DNA of 11,581 bases from DATBVX01 sp035263105 (GTDB lineage: Bacteria; Pseudomonadota; Gammaproteobacteria; Steroidobacterales; Steroidobacteraceae), in NCBI GenBank assembly GCA_035263105.1, contig DATFRO010000062.1, positions 1 to 11,581 of the forward strand, in the 5' to 3' direction. The notes under the pieces were generated by a model. It made no database searches, was not told the origin of the DNA, and saw only the letters and a list, made by a program, of their open reading frames with translations. The position numbers and the translations under genes are program-made. Positions within the stretch are counted from its first letter, which is position 1; every line of letters starts with the position of its first letter. This document shows positions 6,430-11,581 of the stretch, piece after piece.

Positions 6430-8195
6430 TCCCGAGACTGTTGCTCGCGAGCCTGCTGCTGCTCGCGATCGATCACCGCGTTCTGTCCGCCGAGTCCGCC
6501 ATGCTGAAAACGATCTCCGAACAATCCGGTTTCAAGAAAACGGGGCGCTACGACGAAGTCGAGCGCCTGTGTCCTGCGTTTGCGCAGGCTTATCCGAAGG
6601 TCGTGCGTTGCGATGAATTCGGCCGCACGCCGGAAGGCCGGCCGATGCTCGCGCTCATCGCCTCGCGCAGCGAAGCGCTGACGCCTGAGCTCGCGCGTGA
6701 ACGCAAGCTTCCAGTCGTGCTGGTGCAGGCGGGCATTCACGCCGGCGAAATCGAAGGCAAGGACGGTGGGTTCCTCGCGCTGCGCGAGCTCCTCGATGGG
6801 CAGGCTGCGCCGGGCACGCTGAAGTCGTTCGTGCTGGTGTTCGTGCCGGTCTTCAACATCGACGGGCATGAGCGCTTCGGACGCTGGAATCGCCCCAACC
6901 AGAATGGCCCCGAGGAGATGGGCTGGCGCACCACCGCCCAGAATCTCAACCTCAATCGCGACTACACCAAGCTCGATGCGCCCGAGATGCGCGCCATGCT
7001 GCGGCTCCTCGATGCCTGGGATCCGATCCTGTACGTCGACCTGCACACGACCGACGGCGCCGAGTTCGAGCCCGACGTGTCTAACAACGTGCAGCCGCGC
7101 CTCATCGGCGATCCCGGTCTGTTTCCCACGGGCAGCGCCATGCTGTCGGAGCTCAACGCCGCGCTCGCGAAGCAAGGGTCGATGCCGCTCGATTTCTATC
7201 CGTCGTTGAACGATCCCAACAACCCGGCCGCCGGCTTCAAGATCAGTCCCTACTCGCCGCGCTTTTCGACCGGCTACTGGGCGCTGCGCAATCGGTTCGC
7301 GCTGCTGGTCGAAACGCATTCGTGGAAGGACTACCCCACACGCGTGCGCATCATGCGCAATATCCTCGTCACGCTGGCGGACATGACCCGGCGCGAGGGC
7401 GCAAGCTGGATGGCGCAGGCGCACGCCGCCGATGAGCGCGCACAGACCCTCGGCGGACAGGACGTGACCATGGACGTCGACGTCGGCGCGCACGCGACGA
7501 TGATCGACTTTCGGGGTTACGCATACACGCGGTCACCTTCGGCGATTTCCGGCAGCACCGCGATCCGTTACGACACCAGCAAGCCGCAGATCTGGCACGT
7601 CCCCTTGCAGGATGAGCTCGTCGTCAAGAGCAAGACGCAGGCGCCTCGCGGCGGCTACATCATTCCCGCCGCTGAAGCGGGCTGGCTCGCGGAACGCTTG
7701 ACGCTGCACGGCATCCGCTTCGAGAAGCTCGGTGCGCATTCGCAGGCCACGGTCGAGACGTTCCGCGCAACCCGTGCATCGTTCTCGCCGACGCCTTCCG
7801 AAGGGCACACCACGGTCACGATCGATGGCAGCTGGGGAAGCGAGCATCGCGACATCGCGACGGGCTCGCTCTACGTGCCGATTACGCAGCCGGGCGCACG
7901 ACTCATCCTCGCGCTGCTCGAGCCGCAGTCCTCGGACTCGTTCGCTGCGTGGGGCTTCTTCAACGTCGCCTTCGAAGTGCGCGAGTACATGGAGGCGTAC
8001 ATCAACGAGCAGATCGCCGAGGAAATGATGAACCGCGACGCCGCGCTCGCCGCCGAGTTCAAGCGTCGCCTCGCGGAGGACGCGAAATTCGCCGCAGACC
8101 CCGACGCGCGCCTCGAGTTCTTCTATCGTCATCATCCGTCCTGGGACGATCACTATCGCCTGTACCCGATCTTCCGCGTGGACGCGCGCCCCTGA
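6426..8195 (+). CDS. Exported M14-family zinc carboxypeptidase
   Basis: This 589-residue metallocarboxypeptidase is predicted to be secreted. The N-terminus is a signal peptide (hydrophobic 4-15) with a possible cleavage after LSA at 22. Zinc ligands are H105 and E108 in GIHAGEIEG and H207 in YVDLHTTDG. The catalytic Glu is E296 in LLVETHSWKDY. N177-R178 in NLNLNRDYTKLD corresponds to the substrate carboxylate-binding Asn-Arg of the family. The catalytic domain covers about 40-325. The remaining 260 residues (about 345-589) form a mixed beta then helical C-terminal region that I cannot assign. It starts within the dioxygenase stop (ATGA) and is therefore probably translationally coupled. The pairing of a cytoplasmic dioxygenase with an exported peptidase is unexplained. 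It may act on peptidoglycan peptides or nutrient peptides, but sequence alone does not say which. Confidence 0.92.
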   Translation: MIPRLLLASLLLLAIDHRVLSAESAMLKTISEQSGFKKTGRYDEVERLCPAFAQAYPKVVRCDEFGRTPEGRPMLALIASRSEALTPELARERKLPVVLVQAGIHAGEIEGKDGGFLALRELLDGQAAPGTLKSFVLVFVPVFNIDGHERFGRWNRPNQNGPEEMGWRTTAQNLNLNRDYTKLDAPEMRAMLRLLDAWDPILYVDLHTTDGAEFEPDVSNNVQPRLIGDPGLFPTGSAMLSELNAALAKQGSMPLDFYPSLNDPNNPAAGFKISPYSPRFSTGYWALRNRFALLVETHSWKDYPTRVRIMRNILVTLADMTRREGASWMAQAHAADERAQTLGGQDVTMDVDVGAHATMIDFRGYAYTRSPSAISGSTAIRYDTSKPQIWHVPLQDELVVKSKTQAPRGGYIIPAAEAGWLAERLTLHGIRFEKLGAHSQATVETFRATRASFSPTPSEGHTTVTIDGSWGSEHRDIATGSLYVPITQPGARLILALLEPQSSDSFAAWGFFNVAFEVREYMEAYINEQIAEEMMNRDAALAAEFKRRLAEDAKFAADPDARLEFFYRHHPSWDDHYRLYPIFRVDARP

Positions 8196-8207
8196 TTCGA
8201 CTGCCTC

Positions 8208-9443
8208 ATGCCCGTGGTTGACATCGCGATCGTCGGTGCCGGTGCGGCAGGGATCGCCGCCGCGCGCTGGCTGACTTCCCAGGGCGTGAAGCCGCTGGTG
8301 CTCGAGGCACGCGATCGCGTCGGCGGCCGCGCGCACACGGACACTGCGGCGTTCGGCTTCCCGCTCGATTTCGGCTGCGCATGGCTGCACAGCGCGGACC
8401 AGAATCCGTGGGCGACGCTCGCGCAGCAGCAGGGCGCCACGATCCTCGAGCGGCCGCCGGACTGGCGCCGTCGGATTGGCAAACACGAGCTGACTCCCGA
8501 CGAGAGAGCGGCGATCGGCAAGGCGATCGAACGCAACTTCGACCTCGCCGCAGACGCCGCGCGCGCCGGCCGTGACGTCGCCGTCGGCGAGCTGATACCC
8601 GACGATGCAGTGCGCGCGCAGTTCGACGCGATCATGACCTGGTATATCGGCATCGAGAGTGATGCGGTTTCGACCTTCGACCTGGCGCGCTTCGAGGATT
8701 CGGAAGTGAACTGGGCGGTGCGTGAGGGGCTGGGCAGTATCGTCGCGCGCGGCGCGGAGCCGCTCGATGTGCGACTCCATACACCGGTGCAGAAGGTCGA
8801 CTGGCGCGGGCCGCGCGTCGCGCTGCATACGCCCTCCGGAACCCTCGAGACACGGGCGGTGATCGTGACCGCTTCGACGAATCTGCTCGCCGAAGGTCGC
8901 GTCATCTTCGAGCCCGCGCTCCCTGCCGAAATGCAGCAGGCTTGCAACGACGTGCCGCTCGGTATCGCCGACAAGGTCTTCTTCCGGATGCGGCCCGGCA
9001 CCCTGCCCTTCGAGGGCACGACTCATTTCATCGGCACTGATCAGTCCGCTCACACTTGCAGCTACCAGGTGCGTCCGTCGGGCCAGGATGCGCTGCTGGC
9101 CTACTTCGGCGGCCGCTTCGCGCGTGATCTCGAAGCGCGCGGTGAGTTGGAACGCTTCGCGCGCGAGGAACTCGCAGGCATCTTCGGCACCGAGTTCGAA
9201 CGCCAGATCATCGACAGCGTGACGGTCGGCTGGAGCGGTGATCCCTGGGCGCGCGGCTCATATTCAGCGGCCCGGCCTGGGCGGGCGCGCTCGCGCGAGA
9301 CTCTGCAGCAGCCGGTCGGTGAGCGCATCTTCCTCGCCGGCGAAGCCTGCTCGGTCGAGCACTTCGGAACGATCCACGGCGCCTGGGAGAGCGGACAACG
9401 CGCCGCCGCCGAGGCGCTCGCGTTCATTCAGCGACAGCGTTGA
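8208..9443 (+). CDS. Flavin amine oxidase (monoamine/polyamine oxidase fold)
   Basis: This 411-residue FAD enzyme oxidises amines to imines with release of H2O2 or reduction of another acceptor. The dinucleotide-binding motif GAGAAG is at 10-15, with ribose acid E33 and RVGGR (37-41), as in the amine oxidase family. K256 in IADKVFF is at the place of the conserved active-site lysine near flavin N5. The C-terminal FAD motif is GERIFLAGEACSVEHFGTIHGAWESG (371-396). WARGSYS (347-353) lacks the cysteine used for covalent FAD in MAO-A/B, so the flavin is probably non-covalent, as in polyamine oxidases. It is slightly short for the family but complete. There is no signal peptide beyond the Rossmann strand. 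It begins 12 nt after the M14 stop without a clear Shine-Dalgarno, so translation may depend on upstream ribosomes. In-frame GTG 8214 is an alternative start. The substrate is unknown. Confidence 0.92.
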   Translation: MPVVDIAIVGAGAAGIAAARWLTSQGVKPLVLEARDRVGGRAHTDTAAFGFPLDFGCAWLHSADQNPWATLAQQQGATILERPPDWRRRIGKHELTPDERAAIGKAIERNFDLAADAARAGRDVAVGELIPDDAVRAQFDAIMTWYIGIESDAVSTFDLARFEDSEVNWAVREGLGSIVARGAEPLDVRLHTPVQKVDWRGPRVALHTPSGTLETRAVIVTASTNLLAEGRVIFEPALPAEMQQACNDVPLGIADKVFFRMRPGTLPFEGTTHFIGTDQSAHTCSYQVRPSGQDALLAYFGGRFARDLEARGELERFAREELAGIFGTEFERQIIDSVTVGWSGDPWARGSYSAARPGRARSRETLQQPVGERIFLAGEACSVEHFGTIHGAWESGQRAAAEALAFIQRQR

Positions 9444-9475
9444 ACTCGGATCAAGACTGGGTCGGGGACATCGCT

Positions 9476-9496
9476 CCGGCGGCCGCTGGACGCCGG
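9476..9496. terminator. Possible bidirectional terminator between convergent genes
   Basis: CCGGCG (9476-9481) and CGCCGG (9491-9496) form a perfect 6-bp GC stem with a 9-nt loop. They lie in the 61-nt gap between the amine oxidase stop and the convergent Gre-like stop. Only a broken T-stretch (TCGTTCATT) follows on the plus strand and none on the minus, so it is a weak candidate. Confidence 0.35.
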
Positions 9497-9504
9497 TCGT
9501 TCAT

Positions 9505-9975
9505 TCAAGAGCGCAGTTCGACGATCTCGGCCGGCTTGTCCAGCACATTCACCGTATCGCCGGGCTCATGCCCCATCAGCGCCGCGCCGATCGGCGATAC
9601 CCAGCTGATGAGCCCGCGTCCCGGGTCCGCTTCATCTTCGCCGACCAGGCGGAACGTGCGCTCCGTGCCGTCCTCGAACCCGAGTTTCACTTCCACGCCG
9701 AAACGCACGGCGTCGGGCTGCGGCAGCGGCTCGACCAGTCGTGCGGTGGCGCGGCGCTGCGACCAGTAGCGCAGTTCCCGCGCGACACGCGCCGTGGCCG
9801 ATGGATCGGACTCCGATCGGGCCGCCTGCCGCTCGGCCTCGAGCGCACGGATCTGCTCGTCGATCTGCTTCAGCCCCTGTGGAGTCACGAGGTTGGGATG
9901 CGGGCTCACGATGCGTTCCGGCACGTTGTCCGCCGCCGCGTCCTGGTCCGATTCGCGAACGAAAGCCCGACTCAT
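9505..9975 (-). CDS. GreA/GreB-family transcription factor lacking the GDLxEN tip motif
   Basis: This 156-residue protein has Gre architecture: an N-terminal coiled coil (about 33-80, PQGLKQIDEQIRALEAERQAA) and a C-terminal FKBP-like domain (about 90-155). The latter has RFGVEVKLGFEDGTERTFRLVGEDEADP and SPIGAALMGHEPGDTV, the standard family sequence. Gre factors enter the RNA polymerase secondary channel and stimulate transcript cleavage. The usual acidic tip (GDLxENAEY) is absent; the loop reads SESDPSATA (54-62), followed by RELRYWSQRRATARLV. The MSRAF start and LRYW-RR helix match a proteobacterial GreB-like paralogue group I recognise. True cleavage activity is doubtful, and it may act as a secondary-channel regulator or anti-cleavage factor. 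The start is ATG 9975, with a poor Shine-Dalgarno (GGGGGA at 9986-9991, ten bases away). It is a single-gene unit, divergent from the MATE gene. Confidence 0.9.
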   Translation of the reverse strand: MSRAFVRESDQDAAADNVPERIVSPHPNLVTPQGLKQIDEQIRALEAERQAARSESDPSATARVARELRYWSQRRATARLVEPLPQPDAVRFGVEVKLGFEDGTERTFRLVGEDEADPGRGLISWVSPIGAALMGHEPGDTVNVLDKPAEIVELRS

Positions 9976-10096
9976 TTGTTGGATATCCCCCGCGGCATCA
10001 TCGTCATCCCGTCGGGCGGCGGCGGCAAGCGATTTTTTTGACGCATGGAGTAAACTGGCGCGTTTTTACAAACGACCCATCCGCTGAGGCACCGCA
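9976..10096. promoter_or_regulatory. Divergent promoter region of Gre-like and MATE genes
   Basis: The 121-nt gap contains the most AT-rich patch of the window (10032-10072), with a run of seven T (10033-10039), TTGACG (10038-10043), TAAACT (10051-10056) and TTTTTACA (10063-10070). TAAACT after TGGAG is a plausible -10 box for the MATE gene. The TTGACG lies only 7 nt before it, so it cannot be its -35 in a standard promoter. It would need a TTTTTA-type -10 at a 19-nt spacing instead. GAGG at 10086-10089 is the MATE ribosome-binding site, 7 nt before ATG. No defined promoter for the minus-strand gene could be picked. Confidence 0.4.
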
Positions 10097-11440
10097 ATGA
10101 AGGACTTGACACAGGGCTCCATCGGCAGCCACCTCGCCCAGATGTCGATGTTCATCGGCATGGGCATGCTGGTGCAGACCCTGTATTACCTGGTCGATCT
10201 GTATTTCGTGGCGGGCCTCGGTCAGCAGGCGCTCGCGGGCGTGAGTGCCGCGGGCAACGTCATGTTCATCGTGCTCGGCCTCACGCAGGTGCTGTCGGTC
10301 GGCACGATCACCCTGATATCGCACGCCGTCGGCCGCAAGGATCAGAGCGACGCCAACCTGATCTTCAACCAGGCGCTGCTGATCTCGTCGATCTGCGCCG
10401 TGCTGATGTTCATCGCGGGTTACACGATCGCGGGCGCCTATGTGCGCGAGATCGCGGCGGATCCGGCGTCGAAGGCTGCGGGCGAACTCTATTTGAAGTG
10501 GTTCGTGCCGGGCCTCGCGTTGCAATTCGCAGTTGTCGGCATGGGCGCGGCGCTGCGCGGCACGGGCATCGTCAAGCCGACGATGATCGTGCAGTCGGTC
10601 ACCCTCCTCCTCAACACGGTTCTCGCTCCAGTGCTGATCGCGGGCTGGGGCACCGGGCATCCGCTCGGCGTCAAGGGCGCGGCGCTCGCGAGCTCCATTT
10701 CGATCGCGGTCGGCGTGATCATGCTGGCGATCTATTTCGCGCGTCTCGAGCACTACGTGGGCGTGGACACGAAGTTGTGGCGGCCCGACTTTCCGACGTG
10801 GAAGCGGATGGGGAATATCGGACTGCCGGCGGGCGGGGAATTCATGATCATGTTCCTCGTGGTCGGCGTCGTGTATTGGTGCATCCGCGAGTTCGGCGCC
10901 GCCGCGCAGGCGGGCTTCGGCATCGGCTCGCGCGTCATGCAGTCGATCTTCCTGCCGGCGATGGCGGTCGCGTTCGCCGCTTCGCCGATCGCGGGGCAGA
11001 ACTACGGCGCGCGCCAGGCTGGACGTGTGCGGGAGACGTTTCGCACCGCGGCGTTCACCGGCGTCGCGATCATGGCGGTGCTGACGCTGTTCTGTCAGTG
11101 GAAGGCGTCGATCCTGGTGCGCGCGTTCACCAACGACCCGCAGGTCATCGAGTACGGCACGCACTACTTGAAGATCATCTCGTGGAACTTCATCGGCACG
11201 GGAATCATCTTCACCTGCTCAGGGCTGTTCCAGGCGATCGGCAATACCTGGCCGTCGCTCCTCAGCAGCGCCGCGCGCGTGATCACCTTCTGCGTGCCCG
11301 CGATCTGGCTGTCGCTGCAGCCGTGGGTGCGGCTCGATCACATCTGGTACCTCTCGGTCGCAACCGTCGCGCTGCAGGCGGTCTTCAGCCTGTGGCTGCT
11401 GATGGATCAGTTTCGCAAGCGACTTGCATTCGCTACTTGA
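10097..11440 (+). CDS. MATE-family multidrug efflux transporter
   Basis: This 447-residue inner-membrane protein has twelve predicted helices in two homologous halves. It exports cationic drugs or metabolites using an Na+ or H+ gradient. Family motifs are VDLYFVAGLGQQALAGVSAA (33-52; D34 is the conserved helix-1 acid), the SHAVGRKD loop (75-82), ALRGTGIVKPTM after helix 4, and in the second half IAGQNYGARQAGRVRETFRTA. The length is normal for MATE proteins, and the sequence suggests a bacterial NorM/DinF-related type. The start is ATG 10097 with GAGG seven bases upstream. It appears to be monocistronic: it is divergent from the Gre-like gene and followed by a non-coding palindromic element. 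The substrate cannot be deduced. A role in exporting toxic aldehydes or phenolics from the neighbouring module is possible but unsupported. Confidence 0.95.
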   Translation: MKDLTQGSIGSHLAQMSMFIGMGMLVQTLYYLVDLYFVAGLGQQALAGVSAAGNVMFIVLGLTQVLSVGTITLISHAVGRKDQSDANLIFNQALLISSICAVLMFIAGYTIAGAYVREIAADPASKAAGELYLKWFVPGLALQFAVVGMGAALRGTGIVKPTMIVQSVTLLLNTVLAPVLIAGWGTGHPLGVKGAALASSISIAVGVIMLAIYFARLEHYVGVDTKLWRPDFPTWKRMGNIGLPAGGEFMIMFLVVGVVYWCIREFGAAAQAGFGIGSRVMQSIFLPAMAVAFAASPIAGQNYGARQAGRVRETFRTAAFTGVAIMAVLTLFCQWKASILVRAFTNDPQVIEYGTHYLKIISWNFIGTGIIFTCSGLFQAIGNTWPSLLSSAARVITFCVPAIWLSLQPWVRLDHIWYLSVATVALQAVFSLWLLMDQFRKRLAFAT

Positions 11441-11455
11441 AGAGCCGTCGCGGCG

Positions 11456-11575
11456 TGGCCATTGGGTGACAAACCTGTCGCCGGCGCCGGGGTCACGCTC
11501 ACTACCGCAGAACTTGAAGCGTCGCACCCGCAAACACTGGTACGGCGCCGTCGAGCAGGTGTCACCCAATGTCCA
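11456..11575. repeat. 120-nt imperfect palindromic element with terminal inverted repeats (MITE/REP-like)
   Basis: TGG-C-CATTGGGTGACA (11456-11471) is repeated in inverse at 11560-11575 (TGTCACCCAATG-T-CCA), with 15 of 16 positions matching. The symmetry continues inwards with small gaps. CCTG (11474-11477) pairs with CAGG (11556-11559). CGGCGCCG (11482-11489) pairs with CGGCGCCG (11543-11550). GGGT (11490-11493) pairs with ACCC (11526-11529), and CGCT (11496-11499) with AGCG (11518-11521). The whole segment can thus fold into one long interrupted hairpin with an apical loop of about 18 nt. It carries no convincing ORF and follows the MATE stop by 15 nt. This is the layout of a small non-autonomous repeat, or of a structured RNA 3' end. 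Copy number in the genome cannot be seen from here. Confidence 0.6.
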
Positions 11576-11581
11576 TCCGCT

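Noticed and set aside
7533..9053. A 506-codon minus-strand open frame spanning the M14 and amine oxidase genes
   Set aside because: It crosses a gene boundary and lies antisense to two well-supported enzymes. Its composition is shadow-like and no motif is visible.
10038..10056. TTGACG plus TAAACT as a standard sigma-70 promoter for the MATE gene
   Set aside because: The boxes are only 7 nt apart instead of about 17, so they cannot serve as one -35/-10 pair.
10004..11164. A 386-codon minus-strand open frame opposite the MATE gene
   Set aside because: It is low-complexity His/Asp/Arg-rich sequence antisense to an intact transporter, and it would also run across the divergent promoter region.
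11219..11569. A 116-codon minus-strand frame starting inside the terminal palindrome
   Set aside because: Most of it is antisense to the MATE 3' end and the rest reads through the palindromic element. There is no motif or ribosome-binding support.
1..11581. A defence system, CRISPR array, prophage or biosynthetic cluster
   Set aside because: I found no direct-repeat array, nuclease, helicase, integrase, phage structural gene or assembly-line enzyme. All large frames belong to ordinary metabolic, envelope or transport families.

Overview
The window is GC-rich (roughly two thirds G+C), densely packed bacterial chromosome. Codon use looks uniform from gene to gene, and spacing is tight with ATGA start/stop overlaps. 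The gene set suggests a free-living Gram-negative proteobacterium, probably a soil or water gammaproteobacterium or a close relative: a lipoprotein M48 peptidase with TPRs, a Tat-exported GMC dehydrogenase pair, a lignostilbene-type dioxygenase, a GreA/GreB-like factor starting MSRAF, and a MATE pump. The taxonomy is an inference from protein character only. I see no rRNA, tRNA, CRISPR array, integrase, IS transposase or phage gene.

Layout. (1) Positions 1-2692, plus strand: the tail of an unknown gene, a VOC/glyoxalase-fold protein, an unrecognised four-helix membrane protein (ATGA overlap with the VOC gene), and an outer-membrane-type lipoprotein M48 metallopeptidase with TPRs and a C-terminal beta domain. 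(2) Positions 2693-4821, minus strand: a two-gene operon read leftwards. It encodes a Tat-signal small subunit of the gluconate 2-dehydrogenase subunit 3 type, then a GMC flavoprotein with a CX5CX3C motif like the iron-sulfur site of bacterial FAD-dependent glucose dehydrogenase. Its stop codon directly abuts the stop of the M48 gene (TGATCA). (3) Positions 4822-4971: a 150-nt divergent intergenic region. (4) Positions 4972-9443, plus strand: a carotenoid-oxygenase-family enzyme with lignostilbene/stilbene-dioxygenase-type residues, an exported M14 zinc carboxypeptidase (ATGA overlap), and an FAD amine oxidase. (5) Positions 9505-9975, minus strand: a GreA/GreB-family protein without the usual catalytic tip motif, convergent with the amine oxidase across a small GC hairpin. 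(6) Positions 10097-11440, plus strand: a MATE efflux transporter divergent from the Gre-like gene. (7) Positions 11441-11581: no gene, but a 120-nt imperfect palindrome with near-perfect terminal inverted repeats, probably a small dispersed repeat (MITE- or REP-like).

How the genes may work together. The most coherent reading is a divergent oxidative module in the centre. A periplasmic flavin/iron-sulfur dehydrogenase pair faces a cytoplasmic non-heme iron dioxygenase whose residues suggest cleavage of 4-hydroxystilbene-like (lignin- or plant-derived) aromatics to aldehydes, followed by an exported carboxypeptidase and an amine oxidase. A shared pathway is only inferred from gene neighbourhood. 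The electron acceptor (cytochrome c) subunit usually found with such dehydrogenases is not encoded next to the pair. The flanking envelope peptidase, Gre-like factor and MATE pump look like ordinary chromosomal genes. No single wholly new system is evident. The points most worth following up are the lignostilbene-type enzyme with its divergent dehydrogenase, the cytochrome-less dehydrogenase pair, the tip-less Gre paralogue and the terminal palindromic element.
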